A DNA stretch of 64,000 bases, taken from NCBI GenBank assembly GCA_964561115.1, contig CAZLOE010000001.1:1-64000 (forward strand), written 5' to 3'. Origin of the DNA: CAZBSE01 sp964561115. GTDB lineage: Bacteria; Actinomycetota; Humimicrobiia; Humimicrobiales; Humimicrobiaceae. Positions 8,005 to 16,642 of this stretch are shown here, one piece after another. A program made the translations under genes and the position numbers. A model generated the notes under the pieces. That model was given only the letters and a program-made list of their open reading frames with translations. It did not search any database and was not told the DNA's origin. How positions within the stretch are numbered: the first letter of the stretch is position 1; the number at the start of each line of letters is the position of its first letter.

Positions 8005-8466
8005 TTAAGTAAATAAAAAATTTTCCCATCCTTCTTTCCTGTCACAAACAAAGAAAAGATGGCTCCTGCACCTGCAGTCCGATGATCCAAAACCCAATAC
8101 AGGCTCCGCTATAGCCTCTACTTTTTCTGCAATGTGACACTCTATCTTCTTATCAGACTCAAGGCAGTATACCTGGTCAATATTCACATACCTGTTTGAC
8201 AGAAAATAATCAATATGCCAGAACTTGCTTTTTTCTTTTTTTAAATGTCTTGATACCCTTCTTTGTATTCCGTTTAATGCCGAACCTACATACAGATAAA
8301 ATCCTTTAACAAAGTCAATGACTCCGAGTTTACCAATTTGTATTGATTGCGATCTCCTGCAGTTTATCAATAAACAATATGTACCTTTCATGTCAATCCG
8401 GTCGCTTTTTTCCCTGTCAATTGATATTAATGCTTTTTTTACTACCGCTTTCCCTGTTTTTTTCAT
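8005..8466 (-). CDS. DUF123 GIY-YIG-like domain protein
   Basis: A protein of at most 153 residues. The core from residue 26 (MKGTYCLLINC, then VKGFYLYVGSALNGIQRRVSRH, WHIDYFL and GFGSSDCRCRSHLF) matches DUF123, a GIY-YIG-related domain found alone or attached to endonuclease III in archaea and some bacteria. The stated start overlaps the end of lipA by 50 bases; an internal ATG at 8391 directly before the domain is a reasonable alternative. The family is presumed to act on nucleic acid, with function unproven. It probably shares a transcript with lipA. Confidence 0.78.
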   Translation of the reverse strand: MKKTGKAVVKKALISIDREKSDRIDMKGTYCLLINCRRSQSIQIGKLGVIDFVKGFYLYVGSALNGIQRRVSRHLKKEKSKFWHIDYFLSNRYVNIDQVYCLESDKKIECHIAEKVEAIAEPVLGFGSSDCRCRSHLFFVCDRKEGWENFLFT

Positions 8467-9325
8467 TTCTTAAAACTTCTTTTAGAATAATTTCCGCACG
8501 ATAGGATGATCTTACAAATATGCCGCTTAAGACTGATTTAAAATCAAAGCTTTCTGCCATTTCTTTTATTTCAGCGAACTCTTCCGGTCTGTAATATCTG
8601 CGGACTGGAAGGTTTGATATAGAGGGTCTTAGATACTGGCCTATGGTCACAATATCACAGGCTGCCTCCTCTAAGTCTGAAAGTATCTGTCTTATCTCCT
8701 CCCTGCTCTCCCCGAGGCCCAGCATAAACCCGGACTTTGTATAAATACTGGGTTTTAATACTTTAATCGATCTTAATATATTAAGTGATGTCTCGTAACT
8801 TGAATTTTTCCTGACCCTTTTGTAGTTTTTTCTGACAGTTTCTATATTATGCCCCAATACATCCAGGTCTTCGGAAAGAAGCACTTTAAGACTGCCGGCG
8901 TCCCCTTTAAAGTCCGGTATCAGACACTCTATGCCCGTATGGGGGTTTAATCTCCTTATTGCATTTACAGTCTCCGCAAAATGAGAGCTTCCGCCGTCGC
9001 TTAAATCATCTCTGGTTACCGAAGTCACAACCGCATATTTCAATCTTGCCTCTTTCACCGCCTTCGCTACTCTATAAGGCTCATCCACGTATAACTTTTC
9101 CGGCTTTCCTGATCTTATGCCGCAGAAACCGCAGTTTCTTGTACAGATTTCACCCATCAGCATAAAAGTTGCTGTTTTTTTACTAAAACATTCAAAAATA
9201 TTGGGACATTTTGCACTCTGGCATACGGTATTCAAATGTAAACTGTTTATTAGATTTCTTATCTGTTTGATGTTTGAGTCATTTAGTCTTATTTTCTTCT
9301 TTAGCCAGTCAGGTTTACTAACCAA
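8417..9325 (-). CDS. lipA: Lipoyl synthase (radical SAM)
   Basis: A 302-residue enzyme that inserts two sulfurs into protein-bound octanoyl groups to make lipoyl cofactor. It has both iron-sulfur sites: the auxiliary cluster CQSAKCPNIFEC and the radical-SAM CTRNCGFC. The C-terminal RSSY motif that ligates the auxiliary cluster by serine is also present. The start is a TTG (MVSKPDW) that overlaps the parB stop by 8 bases, indicating translational coupling. No lipB or lipoate-dependent enzyme is in the window. Placement directly behind parAB makes it part of the long leftward origin transcript. Confidence 0.95.
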   Translation of the reverse strand: MVSKPDWLKKKIRLNDSNIKQIRNLINSLHLNTVCQSAKCPNIFECFSKKTATFMLMGEICTRNCGFCGIRSGKPEKLYVDEPYRVAKAVKEARLKYAVVTSVTRDDLSDGGSSHFAETVNAIRRLNPHTGIECLIPDFKGDAGSLKVLLSEDLDVLGHNIETVRKNYKRVRKNSSYETSLNILRSIKVLKPSIYTKSGFMLGLGESREEIRQILSDLEEAACDIVTIGQYLRPSISNLPVRRYYRPEEFAEIKEMAESFDFKSVLSGIFVRSSYRAEIILKEVLRNEKNRESGSKKSININ

Positions 9326-10175
9326 ATATTTTACCTACTATCCTCTCTAATTCTTTTACTGTAGCAAACTCTATTACAATTTTCCCCTCTTTTCTCCCCA
9401 TGGTTATATTTACATTGGCACCAAGGTATTCGGACATTCTTCTGGATATTTCAGGGAGCTTGCTGAACTGTATTACTTTTTTTGCTGCAGTAGAACCCTT
9501 ACGTTCTTTATTTCGTCCTGCCATCTTTTCTACATCCCTGACACTCAGGCCGTTTTTAACTATAAGATTTGCGACTCTAACCCTCTTTTCTTCTTCTATT
9601 CCGAGCAATGACCTTGCATGTCCCTCACTTAACTTTCCTTCACCTATTAATCTCTGGACTTCTGCAGGAAGTGAAAGCAGTCTTAGTGAGTTAGTTATGG
9701 CTGCTCTGCTCTTTCCTATTCTCTTTGAAAGTTTGTCATGCGTTATTTTAAATTCATCTATAAGCTGCTTAAAAGTATAAGCCTTTTCTATTGGGTTTAA
9801 ATCATCCCTGTGTAGATTTTCAATCAAAGCCATTTCCAGCGAAGATACGTCATTAACATTTTTTACTATTATAGAAGGTATGGTATTAATACTGGTCTTT
9901 TTAGTAGCCCTGTATCTTCTTTCCCCTACAATGATCTCGTATTTATCTTTTTTATTTAGCTTCCTGACCACAATCGGCTGTATTACTCCAAATTCCTTTA
10001 TTGACTCAGCTAAATCATTCAATGAATCATCATCAAAATTATTTCTGGGCTGGTTTCTATTGGGAACGATTGAATCTAATGATAATTCAACTATTACATT
10101 TGATTCACTTTCGGAGGGCTTTCCCATGCTCGGGATTAACGCATTAAGCCCCCTGCCTAAACCTCTCTTAGCCAT
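9318..10175 (-). CDS. parB: Chromosome partitioning protein ParB (Noc/Spo0J family)
   Basis: A 285-residue CTP-dependent clamp that loads on parS sites and organises the origin for segregation. The N-terminal GRGLNALIP and the box GERRYRA (IVGERRYRATKK) are typical of the CTPase domain, and a central HTH (LSKRIGKSRAAITNSLRLL) reads parS. The C-terminus forms the dimer domain. Two perfect parS palindromes occur within 5.8 kb in the same operon. It overlaps parA by 8 bases. Confidence 0.96.
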   Translation of the reverse strand: MAKRGLGRGLNALIPSMGKPSESESNVIVELSLDSIVPNRNQPRNNFDDDSLNDLAESIKEFGVIQPIVVRKLNKKDKYEIIVGERRYRATKKTSINTIPSIIVKNVNDVSSLEMALIENLHRDDLNPIEKAYTFKQLIDEFKITHDKLSKRIGKSRAAITNSLRLLSLPAEVQRLIGEGKLSEGHARSLLGIEEEKRVRVANLIVKNGLSVRDVEKMAGRNKERKGSTAAKKVIQFSKLPEISRRMSEYLGANVNITMGRKEGKIVIEFATVKELERIVGKIFG

Positions 10176-10992
10176 TTCTTATCACTTCCTTTGTAAAATT
10201 GCTGTAAGCCTCCGCTCCTTTGCAATCAGGGTCATATTCCATTATGGGCTTACCGTAACTCGGTGCTTCGCTGAGCCTTACATTTCTTGGAATAATTGTC
10301 TTGTATACCCTTTCCGAAAAGAAGTTCTTGACCTCTTCGATTACCTGCTCTGCAAGTTTAAGTCTGGGATCATACATAGTCATTATAGCTCCCTTGATTA
10401 TCAATTTATCATTTAAATTCTTTTTGACCAGGTTTATGGTACTTAAAAGCTGTCCAAGCCCTTCCAGGGCATAATATTCACATTGTATGGGTATGATGAC
10501 TTCTTTAGCTGCTGCCAGAGCATTAATAGTTAAAAGCCCCAGGGCAGGAGGACAATCAATCAATATAAAATCATAGTCCTTTTCAATTTTTTCTATTGCT
10601 TCCTTTAATCTAAACTCTCTTTTTAAACTTGAAACCAATTCTACCTCTGCCCCCGCAAGCTGTATTGAAGAGGGCAGTATTTTAAGATCTTTGTATGCGG
10701 TATCTAAAATTATTTTCCTTGGATCACTGTCACGGATTAAAACTTCATATACTGATTCTTTTACATCTGTAGGATCCAAACCCAGTCCGCTGGTCGAATT
10801 ACTCTGCGGATCAAGGTCAATCAGTAATGTCTTATAGCCGTAAGAACTTAAATAAGCAGATACGTTTACCGCTGTTGTGCTTTTACCTACTCCGCCTTTT
10901 TGGTTGGTAATGGCAATTATCCTATTAACACTTTTTTTACTTAAATCTTTATTTATTTTTCTATCCCTTAGTATCTTTTCTAAAAGCCCCAT
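10168..10992 (-). CDS. parA: Chromosome partitioning ATPase ParA (Soj)
   Basis: A 274-residue deviant Walker ATPase: Walker A is TNQKGGVGKSTTAVN, the A' motif LLIDLDPQSN, and Walker B-like LIDCPPALG. It carries a 22-residue N-terminal extension (MGLLEKILRDRK and on) before the core, slightly longer than Soj. With ParB it drives origin segregation and can influence DnaA activity. It lies just upstream of and overlapping parB, with 69 bases between it and rsmG. Confidence 0.96.
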   Translation of the reverse strand: MGLLEKILRDRKINKDLSKKSVNRIIAITNQKGGVGKSTTAVNVSAYLSSYGYKTLLIDLDPQSNSTSGLGLDPTDVKESVYEVLIRDSDPRKIILDTAYKDLKILPSSIQLAGAEVELVSSLKREFRLKEAIEKIEKDYDFILIDCPPALGLLTINALAAAKEVIIPIQCEYYALEGLGQLLSTINLVKKNLNDKLIIKGAIMTMYDPRLKLAEQVIEEVKNFFSERVYKTIIPRNVRLSEAPSYGKPIMEYDPDCKGAEAYSNFTKEVIRNG

Positions 10993-11061
10993 TAAACACT
11001 AGCCCTTTTGTTTATTTGCCAATTTATACTTTTACACATAAGTATAAAATTATGACATAAC

Positions 11062-11796
11062 CTACTGCAGCGGAATGCATTTAATCTTCTTGAATTTTCG
11101 GGGGTAAATCAAAGGTGATTTTTTATTCTTTTTTATTACCAGAAAAGCTCTGAATTCATTAAGATATGGAACTTTGACTTCCCGCAAATTTTCTTCCCTT
11201 CCCCCCAGTTTAAGGATTACTTTTCTGCTTTCTTTCAATTCATCAAATACTTTTAGACTCTTATAGAATATAATTTTACCATTTATTCTGCAAAAAGGAA
11301 TCAGTAATTCACATAAAATATTAAACTTTGTCACTGCTCTTGCCAAAACTATATCAAATTTTTCCCGGTATGATTCTTCTCTTGCAAGCTCTTCCGCTCT
11401 ACCTCTTATTATCCTTACATTTTTAATTTTAAGTCTGTCCGCAAGAAGATTTAGAAATTCTATCTTCTTTTCTTTTTTGTCTACAAGGTAAAATAATTTA
11501 TCCTTTAAAAAAATAGATAGTAGCATACCGGGAAGCCCCGCACCGGTTCCCACGTCAAGAATTTTTTTTATATCGACCTTCCTGTCAAAAAGATCTTCTT
11601 TAAATTTTAATATCGATATAGAGTCTAAAAAATGCCTTACAAGTATATCTTCTTTTCTCTTGGTTCCTGTAAGATTGACTTCTTTATTAAACTTATGAAC
11701 CATATCTAAATACTCTTTTATAATTCTTATTTGATTTTGAGAAAAATCTATCCCGAGTTTTTTTAAAGACTGCTTTAAAACATTATCAATATCCAA
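11062..11796 (-). CDS. rsmG: 16S rRNA (guanine527-N7)-methyltransferase
   Basis: A 244-residue SAM-dependent methyltransferase that modifies G527 of 16S rRNA (formerly GidB). Recognised by NLTGTKRKEDILVRHFLDS, the SAM-binding ILDVGTGAGLPGM, and LARAVTKFNIL. Its start lies two bases after the mnmG stop, so it is co-transcribed and probably coupled with mnmG, as in many bacteria (the historic gidAB order). The C-terminal about 20 residues are basic. Confidence 0.95.
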   Translation of the reverse strand: MDIDNVLKQSLKKLGIDFSQNQIRIIKEYLDMVHKFNKEVNLTGTKRKEDILVRHFLDSISILKFKEDLFDRKVDIKKILDVGTGAGLPGMLLSIFLKDKLFYLVDKKEKKIEFLNLLADRLKIKNVRIIRGRAEELAREESYREKFDIVLARAVTKFNILCELLIPFCRINGKIIFYKSLKVFDELKESRKVILKLGGREENLREVKVPYLNEFRAFLVIKKNKKSPLIYPRKFKKIKCIPLQ

Positions 11797-11798
11797 GC

Positions 11799-13667
11799 CT
11801 AAACACCTGTCCTTAACTTAGCTTTCAGATTTAACATAAGTATTGAAATATCTGCTGGTGATATTCCTGCGATCCTTGATGCTTGTCCCAGTGTATCAGG
11901 CCTTATATTTGAAAGTTTTTCCTGTGCCTCATAAGTCAATCCCACTATACTAAAATAGTCTAAATCCTTAGGAAGGCTGTACCTTTCCAGACTTTTCAAT
12001 TTCTTAATTTCACTTAACTGCCTGTTTATATAACCTTCGTATTTTATATTGACTTCAGCCTGTTTCAAGACTCTTCTTTTATAATTATCGGCCCTGCCGC
12101 CAATGAAATTTATTATATCTTCTATTTTCATTTCAGGCCTTTTTAAAAGCCTGTAAGCGCTTAAATGAGTACTGACAGGTCTTATGCCCATTTTCTTTAA
12201 AATCGGATCACTGCTTCCACCGGGTTTTATGCTGCTCTCTCTAAGTTTTAATATCAATCTGTTTATCTCATTCTCTCGCTCTGCGACCTTCCTTATCTGC
12301 TCATCCGTTATAAGGCCTATTTTATTACCGTACCTGCTCAATCTTATATCAGCATTGTCAGAGCGCAGTACTAATCTATACTCCGCCCTTGAAGTGTACA
12401 TCCTGTAAGGTTCTATAAGTTTCTTGGTCAAAAGGTCATCTATTAAAACTCCTATATAGCTGTTATCTCTTGTCAGTATTAAAGGAGACTTGCCCTTTAC
12501 TTTTAATGCGGCATTTATACCTGCCACCAAGCCCTGCGCTGCTGCCTCTTCATAACCTGAAGTACCATTTATCTGTCCTGCAAAATAAAGATTTTTAACC
12601 GTTTTTGACTCCAGTGTAAAATCTAATTGATTTGGTATTATATAATCATATTCAACCGCATATCCGGGTCTTATTATTCTTGCTCTTTCCAATCCTCTTA
12701 CTGAATTTACTATTTTTTCCTGAACTTCCATCGGCATACTAGTGGTAAGCCCCTGCAGATACATCTCGTTTGTGCGGATCCCCTCCGGCTCAATAAAAAC
12801 CGGGTGTCTTTTCTTTTCAGGGAAATTTATCACTTTTCTGTCTATAGAAGGACAGTGCCTTGGACCGTGTGTATCAACCATTCCTGATCTTATAGGTGAC
12901 TTTTCAATATTTTCTGCAATTATATTGTGCGTTTTTTCGTTGGTGTAAGTGAGATAACATTTAACGCTTTCATAAATTTTTTCTTTGTCCCAAAAAGAAA
13001 AGCTTAAATACTGGTCATCTCCATACTGTACTGCTGTTTTTGACAGATCCAATGTTCTTCTGTCAACCCTGGGGGGCGTTGCTGTCTGAAACCTTTCTAT
13101 TTTAAAACCCATGTCCATTAAATTTTTAGTTAAACTCATAGCTGGATATTCACCCATTCGTCCAGCCGAATAATCCTTCTTTCCAATTATTATCCTCCCC
13201 CGCAGGAAAGTGCCCGAGGTTATTATTACTGTTTTGCCCATAAAACAGACCTCGCCTTCTATTTCTACTCCTACTGCAGAACCATCCTTTAAACAGATCC
13301 TGCACACTGTCCCCTGCCTAAGAGTAAGGTTTTTTGTGTTTTCAAGTACCTTCTTCATTTCAATCTCATATTCTTTTTTATCTATCTGTGCTCTTAGTGC
13401 CTGTACTGCTGGACCTTTGCTTCTATTTAGCACCTTAATCTGTATTAAAGTCTTATCAGCTGCCTTCGCCATTTGTCCGCCAAGCGCATCTATTTCTCTC
13501 ACTAACTGGCTTTTACCTACCCCTCCTATTGATGGGTTGCAAGGCATCAAAGCAATCTTATCCACATTGATTGTCAGCACTAAAGTCTTAAGACCAAGCC
13601 TTGCAGCTGAAAGTGCTGCTTCGCAGCCTGCATGCCCGGCTCCCACTACTATGGCATCGTATTCCAT
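11799..13667 (-). CDS. mnmG: tRNA uridine-5-carboxymethylaminomethyl modification enzyme MnmG
   Basis: A full-length 622-residue FAD enzyme that, with MnmE, installs the (carboxymethyl)aminomethyl group on U34 of certain tRNAs. The FAD-binding VVGAGHAGCEAA is followed by MPCNPSIGG containing catalytic Cys43, and the second conserved cysteine is in GPRHCPSIDRKV. The C-terminal domain that contacts MnmE and tRNA (EPYRMYTSRAEYR onward, ending in an all-helical part) is present. It is the catalytic counterpart of the shorter paralogue encoded just upstream in the same operon. Confidence 0.96.
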   Translation of the reverse strand: MEYDAIVVGAGHAGCEAALSAARLGLKTLVLTINVDKIALMPCNPSIGGVGKSQLVREIDALGGQMAKAADKTLIQIKVLNRSKGPAVQALRAQIDKKEYEIEMKKVLENTKNLTLRQGTVCRICLKDGSAVGVEIEGEVCFMGKTVIITSGTFLRGRIIIGKKDYSAGRMGEYPAMSLTKNLMDMGFKIERFQTATPPRVDRRTLDLSKTAVQYGDDQYLSFSFWDKEKIYESVKCYLTYTNEKTHNIIAENIEKSPIRSGMVDTHGPRHCPSIDRKVINFPEKKRHPVFIEPEGIRTNEMYLQGLTTSMPMEVQEKIVNSVRGLERARIIRPGYAVEYDYIIPNQLDFTLESKTVKNLYFAGQINGTSGYEEAAAQGLVAGINAALKVKGKSPLILTRDNSYIGVLIDDLLTKKLIEPYRMYTSRAEYRLVLRSDNADIRLSRYGNKIGLITDEQIRKVAERENEINRLILKLRESSIKPGGSSDPILKKMGIRPVSTHLSAYRLLKRPEMKIEDIINFIGGRADNYKRRVLKQAEVNIKYEGYINRQLSEIKKLKSLERYSLPKDLDYFSIVGLTYEAQEKLSNIRPDTLGQASRIAGISPADISILMLNLKAKLRTGV

Positions 13668-13705
13668 AATCTTTTTTCTTCCTTTATTGATCTGATTACC
13701 CCCTA

Positions 13706-13721
13706 TGTTTCACGTGAAACA
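13706..13721. promoter_or_regulatory. parS site 1
   Basis: A perfect 16-bp palindrome TGTTTCACGTGAAACA, identical to the consensus ParB-binding site of Bacillus, Streptomyces and others. It lies in the 79-base gap between mnmG and the mnmG paralogue, about 5 kb from the origin and 3.5 kb from parB. Confidence 0.95.
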
Positions 13722-13746
13722 ATTTCTTTCAATACGCAGTATCTTC

Positions 13747-15039
13747 TCAAGGCTCTTCTTTTGTCTTGGCTGTTCTATCTTCTACAATATTTGCTAAAAG
13801 TCTGTTTATATATCCATCCTTTCTTTCACTTACAATACTGGCTAAATTTTCAAGCTTTCCTGAGGCATTAAATCCGGCGATAATGCCCTGTGCCGCAGCT
13901 TCTTCGTATCCTGAAGTCCCGTTTATATGCCCTGCAAAAAACACACCCTTTAAAGTCTTGCTTTCCATGTTAAGATCTATTTGCCAAGGGGCCAAACAGT
14001 CATATTCCACAGCATAGCCAGGCCTTGTCATTTCTGCTTCTTCAAGCCCTTTTATCTTTTTTATCATTTTTTCCTGTATTTCTTCGGGCAGCATTGTCTC
14101 GAGACCCTGCAGATACATTTCATTTGTATCCCTTCCTACCGGCTGTATAAAAATTTTAAAGCCTTCCTTTTCCTTTAATTTAAAAACTTTTTCCTCAACT
14201 GAAGCTCCGTTTCCAATTATTTCGCCCCTTTTATACTTATAATATTCTTTTTCTCCTTTTATATTTTTTAACATATATCCAGGCCACTCTCTTCCCGTAT
14301 ATGCAATATAATTATTTAATTGTTCTTTTTTAATATAAATTTTATTGCCCGAAAACATTTTCAGTGGGTGGTCTAATTGCTCCTTTTGCAGTTTTCTCAA
14401 ATCAATCGTTTTTTTATCTACCATTGGTGCGGAATATTTTCTCTTTCTTTTAAATTTAAAATTCAAGCCTTCCAGGCTCAGTGAAAGTCTCTTTGAATTT
14501 ATCTCCCCCTGCCTGCCTGCTTCAATTGAATTTTTGCCCCAGATTATATTTCCCCTTAAAAAAGTCCCCGCACATATGACTAATGATTTGCAGTCATAAA
14601 AAGTATCATCGCTGGTTACAAGCCTTAATCCTTCTTTTTTTTTCTTTATTCCTACTGCTAGTCCTTGCCTCAAACCCAAATACTTCTGTTTCTCCAGGAC
14701 CTCTTTCATGGTTAAAAAGTACCTCCGTCTGTCAACTACTGCCTGAAGGGCTCTTGAAGAAGACCTCTTTGTGTGTCCTACTTCTCTTATATTTAAGTAA
14801 TTCTTATCTGTGTTTATTGAGATTTCCCCGCCCAGAGTGTTTATCTCTCTAACTAGCTGACCTTTTACCGGACCTCCTATTTTACCACCAAAGGGCATAA
14901 GAGCTATGCTGTCCATATTTATCGATAGCAATAAAGTCCTGGCACCATTTCTGGCAGAGGAGAGGGCTGCTTCACAACCTGAGTGCCCACCCCCGATCAC
15001 TATCACCTCATAGCTTTTATTTCTTCCAAACTGTGTCAT
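13747..15039 (-). CDS. Truncated MnmG paralogue without catalytic cysteines
   Basis: A 430-residue protein clearly homologous to the N-terminal two thirds of MnmG: VIGGGHSGCEAA, GGPVKGQLVREINTLGG, GTFLRGNIIWG, QPVGRDTNEMYLQGLETMLP and FAGHINGTSGYEEAAAQG. The residue aligned with MnmG Cys43 is Phe50 (MPFGGKIGG against MPCNPSIGG). The segment aligned with GPRHCPSIDRKV reads IIGNGASVEEKV, so the second cysteine is gone too. It ends at TKEEP, exactly where MnmG continues EPYRMYTSRAEYR, so the MnmE/tRNA-binding domain is absent. The FAD fold seems retained. It is not TrmFO, whose signatures are missing. It probably has a new or regulatory role within the mnmE-mnmG operon; the reaction is unknown. 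Confidence 0.85.
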   Translation of the reverse strand: MTQFGRNKSYEVIVIGGGHSGCEAALSSARNGARTLLLSINMDSIALMPFGGKIGGPVKGQLVREINTLGGEISINTDKNYLNIREVGHTKRSSSRALQAVVDRRRYFLTMKEVLEKQKYLGLRQGLAVGIKKKKEGLRLVTSDDTFYDCKSLVICAGTFLRGNIIWGKNSIEAGRQGEINSKRLSLSLEGLNFKFKRKRKYSAPMVDKKTIDLRKLQKEQLDHPLKMFSGNKIYIKKEQLNNYIAYTGREWPGYMLKNIKGEKEYYKYKRGEIIGNGASVEEKVFKLKEKEGFKIFIQPVGRDTNEMYLQGLETMLPEEIQEKMIKKIKGLEEAEMTRPGYAVEYDCLAPWQIDLNMESKTLKGVFFAGHINGTSGYEEAAAQGIIAGFNASGKLENLASIVSERKDGYINRLLANIVEDRTAKTKEEP

Positions 15040-15065
15040 TATAAATCAATACACCTTTTTTATTT

Positions 15066-15081
15066 TGTTTCACGTGAAACA
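15066..15081. promoter_or_regulatory. parS site 2
   Basis: A second perfect TGTTTCACGTGAAACA palindrome, in the 83-base gap between the MnmG paralogue and mnmE. The two parS sites are 1,360 bp apart and bracket the paralogue gene. Clustered parS sites next to the origin are typical loading zones for ParB. Confidence 0.95.
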
Positions 15082-15122
15082 TTTTCGCCAAATATCCTTG
15101 CCATATTGTTTTTTGGCATTGA

Positions 15123-16511
15123 TCATTTTCCTATACAGAACTTACTAAATATCATTCTTAAAACATCTTCCCCTGTCGTCTCTCCTATTATTTCTCCCAT
15201 CAAATCATATGCAGCTTTTAAATCATATGAGGGGAATTCTTCTGATATTTTATCTCTCATTGCTCTTTCAGCATTTTCCAATAAATCTCTTGCCTCTTTT
15301 AATATGATCTTGTGTCTGCTGTTGACAATTATCTTTTCTTCAATATTTATATACCCATTATCCATTATTATCTTTCTTATTCTGCTTTCCAGGTCTCTAA
15401 TACCTATTCCCTTCAGGGCAGATATTTTTATAATAAATTTTTCATTAAAATATTTGATCACCCTGTCCATTTCCAGATTCTGCTTGAGGTCTGCCTTATT
15501 TACACAGCATATTGTTTTTTTGTCTTCTATTTTTTTAATTATATTGAGGTCCATTTTCCCAATTTTCCTGTTACCGTCTAGAACCATTAATACCAGCTCC
15601 GCTTCGTCAATATGCCTCAAACTCTTGGACACTCCTATTTTTTCTATTGTGTTTTTTGTTTTTCTTATCCCTGCTGTATCTACCATAATCAAAGGTATAC
15701 CTTCTACATATAATATTTCTTCTACTGCATCTCTTGTTGTCCCGGGTATTGAGGTCACTATAGCCTTTTCCTTTTTTAAAAGTAAATTAAGCAAGCTTGA
15801 TTTCCCCACATTTGGTTTTCCTACAATTGCAACCTTTACACCGTTCTTTATAATTTCTCCCTTTTCCTCATTTTTTATCAATTCTATCAGCTCTTCTTTT
15901 ATTACTTTTACCTCTCTTAAAAGCCTGCTGAACGGCGTGATCTCTAAGTCTTCCTCAATAAAATCAATCGATGCTTCAAGCTGTACCATCACATCCATTA
16001 CCATCTCTCTTAGCTTCCTAATTTCTTTTCCTACATCACCCTTTAGGTTTTTTGCCGCAATCTTTAAACTCTGCTCAGTTTTTGACTTAACCAGATCTAT
16101 TACTGCTTCTGCCTGTGAGAGGTCTATTCTTCCATTTAAAAATGCTCTTTTCGTAAACTCTCCTGGCTCTGCAGTTCTCGCCCCATTCTCAATGCACAGC
16201 TCAAGCACCTTTGTCGTTGCAGCCATTCCTCCATGGCAATTTATCTCTGCAACATCTTCTCTTGTATATGATCTGGGTTTTTTCATAAGTGTTACAATAA
16301 CCTCATCTATAATGTTTCCGTCCTTATCGACTATATTCCCGTAAATCATATTATATGTTTCCATATCTTTTAATCTCTTATTGTTTTTTGATTTAAATAT
16401 CTTATCAGCAATAGATATGGACTCCTCGCCGCTCAATTTGACTATACCGATTGCAGCCTCTCCGGGCCGGGTGCCAACTGCTGCTATAGTATCTTCATTA
16501 CCCATTTGCAT
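15123..16511 (-). CDS. mnmE: tRNA modification GTPase MnmE
   Basis: A 462-residue potassium-activated GTPase that works with MnmG on tRNA wobble uridine. It has the N-terminal folate-binding domain (AVGTRPGEAAIGIVKLSG), a helical domain, and an inserted G domain: G1 GKPNVGKSSLLN, G2 GTTRD, G3 DTAGIR, G4 NKAD. The C-terminal motif FSKFCIGK supplies the conserved cysteine. The gene starts 131 bases after jag, across a strong terminator hairpin, so its transcription may need its own promoter or read-through. Confidence 0.97.
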   Translation of the reverse strand: MQMGNEDTIAAVGTRPGEAAIGIVKLSGEESISIADKIFKSKNNKRLKDMETYNMIYGNIVDKDGNIIDEVIVTLMKKPRSYTREDVAEINCHGGMAATTKVLELCIENGARTAEPGEFTKRAFLNGRIDLSQAEAVIDLVKSKTEQSLKIAAKNLKGDVGKEIRKLREMVMDVMVQLEASIDFIEEDLEITPFSRLLREVKVIKEELIELIKNEEKGEIIKNGVKVAIVGKPNVGKSSLLNLLLKKEKAIVTSIPGTTRDAVEEILYVEGIPLIMVDTAGIRKTKNTIEKIGVSKSLRHIDEAELVLMVLDGNRKIGKMDLNIIKKIEDKKTICCVNKADLKQNLEMDRVIKYFNEKFIIKISALKGIGIRDLESRIRKIIMDNGYINIEEKIIVNSRHKIILKEARDLLENAERAMRDKISEEFPSYDLKAAYDLMGEIIGETTGEDVLRMIFSKFCIGK

Positions 16512-16590
16512 TTTTACACATCTTCCCTTAAAGTTTTGGATTTCTTTCTTTCTAATTATATTTAAATTTCTTTTTTTTTAAAACTCTCCA

Positions 16591-16632
16591 AATAAAAAAC
16601 AGCACTGTGGTGCTGTTTACTCTTTTTTTTTT
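16591..16632 (-). terminator. Rho-independent terminator after jag (works on both strands)
   Basis: A perfect 9-bp stem AAACAGCAC/GTGCTGTTT with a 4-base loop (16597-16618). On the minus strand the stem is followed by a T-rich run, and on the plus strand by a run of about 13 T. It lies just downstream of jag, separating rpmH-rnpA-yidD-yidC-jag from mnmE-mnmG. Confidence 0.75.
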
Positions 16633-16642
16633 ATAATATTAA

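Noticed and set aside
13747..15039. Assigning the MnmG paralogue as TrmFO on the basis of its length
   Set aside because: It shares MnmG-specific blocks (QLVREINTLGG, NGTSGYEEAAAQG, TNEMYLQGL) and lacks the TrmFO N-terminal and cysteine motifs.
14983..16344. A 453-codon plus-strand open frame antisense to mnmE
   Set aside because: Its translation is a low-complexity run of S, I, F and L, as expected from the complement of an AT-rich, lysine/glutamate-rich gene. mnmE on the other strand is complete and conserved.
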